A stretch of 6,265 nt of DNA from Allobaculum sp. Lineage in GTDB: Bacteria; Bacillota_I; Bacilli_A; Erysipelotrichales; Erysipelotrichaceae. The translations under genes were made by a program, and so were the position numbers. Within the stretch, counting starts at the first letter, position 1. Every line of letters starts with the position of its first letter. The stretch covers positions 1 to 6,265 of the forward strand of contig JAAVAY010000048.1 in NCBI GenBank assembly GCA_014803815.1, written 5' to 3'. Shown piece by piece: positions 1-5,150 of the stretch. A model generated the notes under the pieces. The model saw nothing but the letters and a program-made list of their open reading frames with translations, was not told the origin of the DNA and made no database searches.

Positions 1-51
1 TAAAAATGAGTTAAAAAATCATCTCTTTAGAATTTGAAAGGAAAGAGAATG

Positions 52-101
52 TAATAAAAAAAATTATAAAACCGCACTCTCCATCAGATGAAGAGTGCAG
101 T
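52..101 (-). terminator. Intrinsic terminator of the MmeI-like gene
   Basis: Read on the minus strand, positions 101 to 71 fold into a hairpin of about 14 pairs with a CTG loop (arms 88-101 and 71-84, two G-T wobbles). A T-rich tract follows from 70 down to about 52. The stop codon of the upstream gene lies only about 10 bases before the stem. The T-tract lies on the minus-strand side, and the opposite side has only a short T run (107-111), so termination should be mainly of the minus-strand transcript. Seen directly in the sequence; its activity is inferred. Confidence 0.85.
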
Positions 102-110
102 ATGAATTTT

Positions 111-1859
111 TCAGGTTAAGAGAGTTTTCCAAATGAGAATAGCTTGTTCTCCTTGAATAATTGAGTTAGTAGATACAAAAGCGATTTTCACTTGTGTATT
201 TGAGGTAAAATATGTAGCTTTATAAAACCATCCAGCCACATAATCAAGATTTCCTGCTCCTTTAATGGGTTTTCCCAAAGAATCTTTAACTACATCTAAA
301 ATATCTTTTTTTTGCCAATCTTTCTTAAAGGAATATCCAACAAAGGGCGGATTACCAATGATATAGTTCAGTTCCTCAACTGGAACCACTTCATTCCAAT
401 CTATTCTTAAAGCATTTTCTTTGTGAATATTTTCATAGGGTCGTAAAGGTAAAAAATTATCATTCCAAGTTACGATCCTTTGCGTTTCTTTATACATTTG
501 AGCTTCTGCGATGTATAAAGCTGTTCTAGCTACTGAAACGGCAAAGCCATTGATTTCTATTCCATAAAACTGTTCAATAGTGACTTTGATAAATCCGGTG
601 TCAAAAGGAATATTTGGAGAATCCTGAAGCTGAATTTCAAGAGCTTCATTTTCCAAATTTCTTAGACATAGAAAGGATTCTGTTAAGAAATTCCCACTAC
701 CACACGCTGGATCCAAAAACTTGAGAGAAGCCAATTTATTTTGAAATTCTTTCGCTTTTCGAATCCGCTCATTTTTCTGTTTAGAGCCTTTTATTTTTTC
801 TAATTCCTCTTTTAAGTCATCTAAAAACAAGGGATCAATAACCTTATGGATATTTTCAATGGAAGTGTAGTGCATTCCACCAGCTCTTCTCGTTTCAGGA
901 TTTAATGTAGATTCAAAAACGGCTCCAAAGATAGTAGGAGAAATTTTGGCCCACTTAAAATCTGACATTCCTTCCACTAAATTTTGCATGATTTCTGGAG
1001 TAAAAGTAGGCACTTCAATTCGTTGAGAAAATAGCCCACCATTTACATAAGGGAAAGCTAATAAGTTACTTGGTATAGTAATCTTATTTCTATCTTGAAA
1101 TTTTGTATCTAACACTTCAAAAAGCTTAGTTAATCCAAGATTTATAGTTAGAGCGGAATATTCTTTTAAGAAATTATGAAATTGCCCCTTATCGAATAGT
1201 CCTGCATCTTCAGCAAAGAAGCAAAAAACTAATCTTACCACAAGAATATTTAAAATATTGGCTTCCTCTTTAGAAGGGTGATCATTATAGATCTTTAAAA
1301 ATTGATCATAAAGCTTAGCCACTAGCTTAGCCGCTCCTAAAGAAAGCTCCTTTTGTTCTTGAGCGATTTGCTTTTCTTCACTGAGATAAGCTGGATCGAT
1401 CAAAATTTCAAGTTTTGGATAATCCTCTTCTAAATTCTCTAAGTTGATTCGAATTGGATCATCATGAGGATGATTCATGTCATAAATGTCAAAGGACTTA
1501 AAATTGCAGCAGATGATATAACGGCCACGCTCATTGTTAGGTAAGAAATTATAGTAAGAGCGGGCTTGAAGAAAGGCGTTCTTGTGCTTTCCACTTGGAT
1601 GATTGCGCAAGTCGATGTTGGAACTTTTCATCTCGATGATGGTTTTGGTTTCAGGAATGTAAGCATCAATGAAGTCTGTGGAGAAGTCTGTTTCCACAGG
1701 CTTTTCAAATTCAATCCGCTTTGTTACTTCTTCTAATTCAAAGACATCCTTAAGAAGCTCTAGTAAAAACTTTTGACTCTCTTGCTTCTCCTTATGCTCT
1801 CCACTCCAACGCTTAATAAAGGACTGGAGAGTTTTCTTTTTCTTCCTGTCACTTACCAT
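111..1859 (-). CDS. MmeI-like type IIG restriction-modification protein, C-terminally truncated
   Basis: This 582-residue product resembles the fused endonuclease/methyltransferases of the MmeI group, single polypeptides that methylate adenine N6 and cut DNA at a distance. The N-terminal part shows a PD-(D/E)xK pattern (D65, then E76-x-K78 in IIEMKSS). A helical spacer covers roughly 160-320. The methyltransferase core follows: GMHYTS near 328-333, SAM-binding motif I DPACGSGNF at 383-391, GIEIN at 433-437, catalytic NPPF at 503-506, and a motif V-VI region ending in FVSTNSIIQGEQ (561-572). Relatives are usually about 900 residues, with a target-recognition domain after the core. Here the protein ends about 10 residues after GEQ, so that domain is missing and sequence-specific activity is doubtful. 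The start is the ATG at 1859, with only a weak GGGATGAAGG leader. No cognate subunit gene is visible. It could be an inactive remnant, or one half of a split system if the rest lies beyond position 1. Confidence 0.8.
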   Translation of the reverse strand: MVSDRKKKKTLQSFIKRWSGEHKEKQESQKFLLELLKDVFELEEVTKRIEFEKPVETDFSTDFIDAYIPETKTIIEMKSSNIDLRNHPSGKHKNAFLQARSYYNFLPNNERGRYIICCNFKSFDIYDMNHPHDDPIRINLENLEEDYPKLEILIDPAYLSEEKQIAQEQKELSLGAAKLVAKLYDQFLKIYNDHPSKEEANILNILVVRLVFCFFAEDAGLFDKGQFHNFLKEYSALTINLGLTKLFEVLDTKFQDRNKITIPSNLLAFPYVNGGLFSQRIEVPTFTPEIMQNLVEGMSDFKWAKISPTIFGAVFESTLNPETRRAGGMHYTSIENIHKVIDPLFLDDLKEELEKIKGSKQKNERIRKAKEFQNKLASLKFLDPACGSGNFLTESFLCLRNLENEALEIQLQDSPNIPFDTGFIKVTIEQFYGIEINGFAVSVARTALYIAEAQMYKETQRIVTWNDNFLPLRPYENIHKENALRIDWNEVVPVEELNYIIGNPPFVGYSFKKDWQKKDILDVVKDSLGKPIKGAGNLDYVAGWFYKATYFTSNTQVKIAFVSTNSIIQGEQAILIWKTLLT

Positions 1860-2043
1860 CCTTCATCCCATCTTTCTGCCGTTTTTTACTTCATTCTATC
1901 CTACACAGAAAAAATAGCTAAAAGAAAGCGTCTGTTCCTAGTGGGAGCAAAAAGATCTTTTTTAGTCGCATCGAGTACAGATAATGAGGGAGTTTAGGAG
2001 ATTGTTTTATAGTCTTCCTTTCCATCTCTTGAACTGAAAAAGG
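1860..2043. other. Intergenic stretch without a gene
   Basis: This is the leader side of the minus-strand R-M gene. I see no convincing coding region. It contains a perfect 14-bp palindrome, AAAAAGATCTTTTT, at 1949-1962, too AT-simple to interpret. A minus-strand TAGAAT (1898-1893) could be a -10 box for the R-M gene, but no good -35 lies at the proper distance, so I do not call a promoter. Confidence 0.5.
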
Positions 2044-2050
2044 CCGGACA

Positions 2051-2075
2051 AAAGGGGTGTCAAAAAGGGGTGTCA
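2051..2075. repeat. Tandem pair of AAAGGGGTGTCA, 13-bp period
   Basis: The 12-mer AAAGGGGTGTCA occurs at 2051-2062 and again at 2064-2075, separated by one base. The first copy is part of the left terminal repeat of the MITE-like element, so the second may be a duplicated end or a second protein-binding site. Seen directly; function unknown. Confidence 0.7.
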
Positions 2076-2082
2076 TCACGAC

Positions 2083-2111
2083 TTATATATAGTAATGTCC
2101 ACTATATATAA
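2083..2111. repeat. Perfect 11-bp inverted repeat, 7-nt spacer
   Basis: TTATATATAGT at 2083-2093 is exactly complementary to ACTATATATAA at 2101-2111, separated by AATGTCC. It lies inside the MITE-like element, before the large hairpin. It could be a structural part of that element or a dimer-binding operator. The arms are mostly alternating AT, which lowers the weight of the match. Confidence 0.75.
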
Positions 2112-2118
2112 ATCCCTT

Positions 2119-2202
2119 CGCTTAGGCTCAGGGTGAACCTTCGCCATCACGGCTCAGTGGCCCGTGAATGGCAAGGGATCCCACCCTCTAGCCGCCTAAG
2201 CG
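2119..2202. repeat. Long interrupted palindrome, 84-nt cruciform/hairpin
   Basis: Nested complementary arms pair in order from outside in: CGCTTAGGC 2119-2127 with GCCTAAGCG 2194-2202; AGGGTG 2130-2135 with CACCCT 2182-2187; CCTT 2138-2141 with AAGG 2173-2176; GCCAT 2143-2147 with ATGGC 2168-2172; CACGG 2148-2152 with CCGTG 2162-2166. The loop is 2153-2161. Such GC-rich foldback cores are common in palindromic intergenic repeats and MITEs of Firmicutes. There is no T-tract after it, so I do not read it as a terminator. Confidence 0.8.
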
Positions 2203-2294
2203 GTTTAGCGAAATGACAGAGAAAAAGAAAAAAACAAAGATGTCACCCCAAATGTCCAGAAATAGGTAGTTGAAACATTTTTTGAATCTTAAAC

Positions 2295-2321
2295 ATGTAC
2301 AGTAAAAAAAAGAGGTAAAAT
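2295..2321 (+). promoter_or_regulatory. Weak candidate promoter before the omega-RNA-like region
   Basis: TAAAAT at 2316-2321 is a fair -10 box. TGTACA at 2295-2300 is a poor -35 box at a short 15-bp spacing. It lies in the right place to drive the structured RNA region that follows, but the match alone is weak. Confidence 0.25.
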
Positions 2322-2370
2322 GATAGTGTGAAAATTTAACAGTATGCAGGAAGAATTTCCCTACTTCTAA

Positions 2371-2531
2371 AGTGAGGGATGAATTCCGTCGTACCTAAAA
2401 GGATAAAAGCCTCAAAGTCTGATATGATAAATTCATAACCGTGGGGCACACGGGGATAGCTCGTTGATACTGTACTCATTAAAGTGCTTGAGCGAGAAGC
2501 CCCCGTCTCTTAGGCGGCGGGAGTATGTCAC
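2371..2531 (+). mobile_element. Right-end remnant of an IS200/IS605-type (TnpB) element
   Basis: This stretch resembles, from memory, the conserved non-coding right end that follows tnpB in many Firmicutes IS605/IS1341-type elements. Its features are AGTGAGGGATGAATTCC near 2371, the GTGGGGCACACGGGGATAG block (2441-2459), a conserved-looking linker, then GAGAAGCCCCC and a terminal GC hairpin (2502-2521) ending in GAGTATGTCAC at about 2531. In such elements this region is the omega-RNA (reRNA) scaffold, and transposition ends just after it. No tnpA or tnpB remnant, and no TnpB zinc-finger or RuvC motif, is readable in any frame upstream. The element is therefore a fragment or an internally deleted, non-autonomous derivative. 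The left boundary is uncertain and could reach about 2290. The family assignment rests on recognition and needs a database comparison. Confidence 0.55.
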
Positions 2532-2558
2532 GGGAAACCTTTCAATGTGTATCGGCGA

Positions 2559-2583
2559 AGAGGGAGTGGTGTCCCTCTTTTTT
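2559..2583 (+). terminator. Intrinsic terminator upstream of the HNH gene
   Basis: AGAGGGA (2559-2565) pairs with TCCCTCT (2572-2578) around the 6-nt loop GTGGTG, and T residues run from 2578 to 2583. It is a compact, strong Rho-independent signal on the plus strand. It lies 22 bases before the HNH start, so it separates upstream transcription from the packaging genes unless readthrough or antitermination occurs. Confidence 0.85.
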
Positions 2584-2604
2584 ATTGGCTGGATGGTGAG
2601 GACT

Positions 2605-2919
2605 ATGCGAATTGGCGGCCTTGAGTTTGAGACTGTGATTAGCTTCTACAAATCAACAGCTTGGCGTAAGATGCGAGAACGTATTCTTAAGCGAGACCAT
2701 TATGAGTGCCAGCTTTGTAAGGTAAGAGGACGCTATACCAAAGCTCAAACAGTTCACCATACTTTTCATGTACGAGAGTATCCACACTATGCCTTGAGTT
2801 CTATGGTTGATGGTAAGCGTAATCTGATCAGTCTTTGTAAGGAATGCCATAATGAAGTCCATCCTGAAAAGCATCACGTACATGAGAGAAAAGAAGCTCT
2901 AACACCTGAACGATGGTGA
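2605..2919 (+). CDS. Phage HNH endonuclease
   Basis: This 104-residue protein is a compact HNH nuclease of the kind placed beside terminase genes in HK97-like cos phages, where it stimulates TerL cleavage at cos and supports head morphogenesis. Visible motifs are a FYKSTAWRKMRERILKRD lead-in (14-31), zinc ligands C35-x-x-C38 and C78-x-x-C81, the HH pair at 51-52, N73, and the CHNEVH segment (81-86) that completes the beta-beta-alpha-metal fold. I chose the ATG at 2605 because GGTGAGG lies directly upstream. The reading frame stays open back to 2464, but that part is the terminator and the IS605-like RNA region and does not resemble HNH proteins. The ATG at 2593 is a possible alternative start, without a ribosome binding site. 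There is almost no room for a promoter between the terminator and this start. Confidence 0.88.
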   Translation: MRIGGLEFETVISFYKSTAWRKMRERILKRDHYECQLCKVRGRYTKAQTVHHTFHVREYPHYALSSMVDGKRNLISLCKECHNEVHPEKHHVHERKEALTPERW

Positions 2920-3005
2920 TACCCCCCCACTTGATTACTAGAGTGATTTTTTAAACGCATCGGGAACGGTGGGGGGAACTCGACTGTCGAAATTTCTTCT
3001 TTTCG
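2920..3005. other. Probable phage cos region
   Basis: In HK97-like phages the cohesive-end site lies between the HNH gene and terS, and that is this gap. Right after the HNH stop comes a run of seven C (2922-2928). CCCCCCAC at 2923-2930 is exactly complementary to GTGGGGGG at 2969-2976. A short perfect palindrome TCGAC-T-GTCGA follows at 2980-2990, then a pyrimidine-rich stretch and CGCGCG. Complementary GC-runs and small palindromes here are what nicking and terminase-binding sites often show. A small AT-rich hairpin with a T-tract (2934-2952) between the runs could also be a weak terminator. The exact nick positions cannot be read from the sequence. Confidence 0.5.
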
Positions 3006-3034
3006 CGCGTATGTATGCCATTTTCCCTTATAAA

Positions 3035-3062
3035 TTGACAAAAATTAATAAATTACTATCCA
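3035..3062 (+). promoter_or_regulatory. Weak candidate promoter before terS
   Basis: A perfect TTGACA lies at 3035-3040. The possible -10 boxes after it are poor: TACTAT at 3054-3059 is only 13 bp away, and TATCCA at 3057-3062 has better spacing but a poor match. It sits in a very AT-rich leader of the terminase genes and may be a chance match. Confidence 0.25.
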
Positions 3063-3099
3063 TTTTTCAATAAAATTCAATAATTGCTTTTTCCCATTT

Positions 3100-3109
3100 A
3101 AGGAGGTGG
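3100..3109 (+). promoter_or_regulatory. Ribosome binding site that fixes the GTG start of terS
   Basis: AAGGAGGTGG is a near-perfect Shine-Dalgarno sequence with its AGGAGG core (3101-3106) 7 nt before the GTG at 3114. The ATG at 3112 is out of frame and hits a stop after six codons, so the GTG is the real start. The 10-mer GAGGTGGTGA here (3103-3112) recurs before the portal gene (5138-5147). Confidence 0.85.
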
Positions 3110-3113
3110 TGAT

Positions 3114-3461
3114 GTGGGACGCAAATCCATGAAAGCCCTCGATAAGGAGTGGCGACAGCAGGCTGAAAGCTATGGCTTGTTTGACCAAAAGCACTTTCGT
3201 CAAGCCTTGGAAGCCTATGATTATCAAGTCCAGTTAGCCCAACGACTTCGAGAGAGAATTGATCAAGAAGGAACGTCCATTTTTATTCCTGTAGGCAAGG
3301 ACAATGAAAAGATGGTAAGCAATCCTGCTATTGCCGACCTCAATAAGGCTGAACTTCTTGCCCAAAAAATTCGCATTGAGCTAGATGGGAAAATGAAAGA
3401 GGCCTGTGTAATCGCTCAAGAGATGAAACGCAAGGAAGCGACAGACAATGAGCTGTTGTAA
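3114..3461 (+). CDS. terS: Phage terminase small subunit, P27 family
   Basis: This 115-residue protein fits the P27-type small terminases that recognise the phage packaging site and hand DNA to the large subunit. The GRKSMKALDKEWRQQAESYGLFDQKHFRQALEAYDYQ start, the following helical stretch with a short hairpin (TSIFIPVGKDN), and the NPAIADLNKAELLAQKIRIELD segment (about 71-90) are typical of the family, as is the length. Assignment rests on this pattern and on position between the HNH/cos region and terL. Translation starts at a GTG with a strong ribosome binding site. The end overlaps terL by 14 nt, which suggests translational coupling. Confidence 0.82.
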   Translation: MGRKSMKALDKEWRQQAESYGLFDQKHFRQALEAYDYQVQLAQRLRERIDQEGTSIFIPVGKDNEKMVSNPAIADLNKAELLAQKIRIELDGKMKEACVIAQEMKRKEATDNELL

Positions 3462-5136
3462 GCTTCCTTTTTTTGTGCAAGTCTTTTGGAACGATATGGA
3501 TGCTCATCCTGAGGAATATGGAGAGGACATTTGGAAGTTGCGGCAACTAGTCAATCGCTCTTTTGAGCAAGATGATTTGATTGTTCGAGAGGATTTGGCG
3601 AAGCAATATCTTGGCCTACAAGAATACTTTCCTTGGCGATTGATTCCGTGTCAGATCTTCACCTTTTGCATGTGGACTTGTGTCTTTTGGAAAGAGACAG
3701 GCTTACCGCGCTGGCCCATTGTTTTCATCATGGGTGGGCGTGGTTTTGGTAAGGATGGAACCATCGCTTTTTCTTCCTTTGCTCTTGTCAGTCCCTACAA
3801 TCCCGCTGAACGCTATGACATCGATATTTGTGCCACCAATGAAGAACAAGCTTTGAGACCTTGTGATGACATTCGAGAGGTCTTAGAAGCCGCTGAGAAC
3901 ACGGCTAAGCTCAAACGATTTTACAAATGGACAAAAGAACGAATTACTGGACTCAAAAACAAGGGTGTAATTCGAGGCCGTACCAACAATCCCTCTGGTC
4001 GTGATGGTATGCGTTCGGGCGCTGTTATCTTCAATGAGCTTCACGAATATCCAAACTACAAAAACATCGAAGTCTTTCGTACAGGATTAGGTAAAAAGAA
4101 GCATCCTCGGATGATGTTCACCACTACCGATGGATATGTGGTAGGCGGTCCTTTAGATGACTACAAGGCAAGAGCTACAAAGATCTTGAATGGGGAAGAG
4201 CCAGATAAAGGTTGGCTGCCCATTCTCTTTCGGCTTACCGATGAAAAGGACATCCTCGATCCATCTAAGTGGCGGCAAGCCAATCCAAGGCTTCGCTACA
4301 GTCCTGAACTTCAATACGAATATGAAAATGAATTTGAGGACTATAAAAACGATCCAGATAAAAATACCTCGTTTGCTACTAAGCGAATGAATTTTCGAAA
4401 GACAAACACAGAAGTCCACATTACAAAGTGGGAGAACATTTTGGCTACAAATCAATCGCTCATTAAGCTAGATGGCTTGGAGTGTACCTGCGGAATTGAC
4501 TACGCTAAGACCTCGGATTGGGTGGCGATAAATCTTCACTTCAAGGTTGGAGAAGATCGTTATGATCTCAATCATGCCTTTGTTTGCACCAACGGCAATG
4601 ACTTTCTAAAGCTAAACTGTCCACATGATGAGTGGGAACGTCGAGGACTCATTACTTATGTGGACGCACCAGACATTAGTCCTGAAGTCGTTGCAGACTA
4701 TCTCAGACAAAATATGAAAAGATATCGAATTAAGTGTTTAGCCATTGATTCTTATCGCTGGACGCTTCTTTCTGGCCCTCTCGGCGCTTTGGGATTCACT
4801 TTGAAGAATAAAAATCTAAAGCTCGTTCGTCCATCCGATTTGATGAAGACAGTGCCTCTGATCGATAGCTGTTTTCAAAATCGGTACTTCCATTGGGAAG
4901 ATCAACCCGTATTAAGATGGGCTACAAACAACGCTAAACTGATTCGCTCTACCGCTTCGAAAATTGCCATTGAAGGGAATTTAGATGCAGGAAACTTTCT
5001 TTATGGAAAGATCGAGCCTGTGAAGCGTAAGACGGATCCTTTCATGGCACTTGTGGCGAGTATGACTGTAGAAGATCAACTTACTGGCTATAAACCAAGC
5101 ACTAAACGACTAAACTTTGGAGTCAATACTTACTAG
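3448..5136 (+). CDS. terL: Phage terminase large subunit, ATPase-nuclease
   Basis: TerL is the DNA-packaging motor: an N-terminal ATPase pumps DNA through the portal, and a C-terminal RNase H-like nuclease cuts concatemers at cos. The 562-residue length is normal. The Walker A-like loop is MGGRGFGKDG (95-104), with D where many P-loops have T or S. The Walker B segment is GAVIFNELHEY (191-201), with a candidate catalytic glutamate at E197. The three nuclease acidic residues are visible as D351 in CGIDYAKTSDW, D434 in LAIDSYRW and D530 in KTDPFMAL. The start is the ATG at 3448 inside the end of terS, with AAGGAAG about 9 nt upstream. The ATG at 3496 has no ribosome binding site. The frame is intact from end to end. 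Confidence 0.93.
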   Translation: MSCCKLPFFVQVFWNDMDAHPEEYGEDIWKLRQLVNRSFEQDDLIVREDLAKQYLGLQEYFPWRLIPCQIFTFCMWTCVFWKETGLPRWPIVFIMGGRGFGKDGTIAFSSFALVSPYNPAERYDIDICATNEEQALRPCDDIREVLEAAENTAKLKRFYKWTKERITGLKNKGVIRGRTNNPSGRDGMRSGAVIFNELHEYPNYKNIEVFRTGLGKKKHPRMMFTTTDGYVVGGPLDDYKARATKILNGEEPDKGWLPILFRLTDEKDILDPSKWRQANPRLRYSPELQYEYENEFEDYKNDPDKNTSFATKRMNFRKTNTEVHITKWENILATNQSLIKLDGLECTCGIDYAKTSDWVAINLHFKVGEDRYDLNHAFVCTNGNDFLKLNCPHDEWERRGLITYVDAPDISPEVVADYLRQNMKRYRIKCLAIDSYRWTLLSGPLGALGFTLKNKNLKLVRPSDLMKTVPLIDSCFQNRYFHWEDQPVLRWATNNAKLIRSTASKIAIEGNLDAGNFLYGKIEPVKRKTDPFMALVASMTVEDQLTGYKPSTKRLNFGVNTY

Positions 5137-5150
5137 AGAGGTGGTGAGCT

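Larger units (their letters stand above)
2044..2259. mobile_element. MITE-like non-autonomous element with imperfect terminal inverted repeats
   Basis: The left end, 2044-2062 (CCGGACAAAAGGGGTGTCA), matches the reverse complement of the right end, 2241-2259 (CTGGACATTTGGGGTGACA), at 14 of 19 positions, including GGACA and GGGGTG. The flanks carry a near-direct 8-mer, GAAAAAGG at 2036-2043 and GAAATAGG at 2259-2266, which may be a decayed target duplication. The interior has no ORF but two nested palindromes, and its middle is much richer in GC than its surroundings. Small size, terminal repeats, folding potential and lack of coding are what a MITE shows. The transposase family is unknown, and multiple copies in the genome would be the proof. 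Confidence 0.5.
2371..2583 (+). ncRNA. Putative orphan omega-RNA-like transcript with guide-like tail and terminator
   Basis: If transcribed, the IS605-type right end would form an RNA with stem CCGTG/CACGG (2439-2443 with 2449-2453, loop GGGCA), stem GCTT/AAGC (2486-2489 with 2497-2500) and a terminal hairpin CCCGTC/GGCGGG (2502-2507 with 2516-2521). The GGGG runs at 2443-2446 and 2452-2455 could pair with CCCC at 2500-2504 as a pseudoknot. Known TnpB omega-RNAs take the sequence just 3' of the right end as their guide. Here that is about 2532-2558, followed at once by an intrinsic terminator, so the RNA would have a guide-like tail of about 27 nt. No TnpB is encoded here, so it could act only with a protein supplied in trans. 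It may equally be a silent relic. Confidence 0.35.

Noticed and set aside
1..110. Frameshifted continuation of the R-M protein
   Set aside because: The other two minus-strand frames give a stop or a short peptide ending within the terminator, with no resemblance to the expected methyltransferase/TRD sequence.
1893..1921. Minus-strand promoter for the R-M gene with TAGAAT as -10
   Set aside because: The position for the -35 reads TAGCTA, far from TTGACA, so the call would rest on one short AT-rich hexamer.
1773..1997. Plus-strand reading frame of 74 codons
   Set aside because: It overlaps the start of the well-supported R-M gene on the opposite strand, is low in complexity and shows no recognisable motif.
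2051..2075. Start of a CRISPR array
   Set aside because: There are only two short repeats with a one-base gap and no spacers.
2464..2604. Upstream extension of the HNH reading frame to an ATG at 2464
   Set aside because: The extra codons run through the IS605-like right-end hairpin and the intrinsic terminator, do not resemble HNH proteins, and the ATG at 2464 has no ribosome binding site.
2371..2919. An IscB locus, with a HEARO-type RNA followed by an HNH protein
   Set aside because: The HNH protein is only about 104 residues, has no RuvC or bridge-helix regions, and matches terminase-linked phage HNH proteins. The RNA-like region resembles a TnpB right end rather than HEARO.
4153..4455. 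Antisense 100-codon frame inside terL, and a 66-codon plus-strand frame at 4190-4390
   Set aside because: Both lie wholly within the conserved terL coding frame and look like shadows of it.
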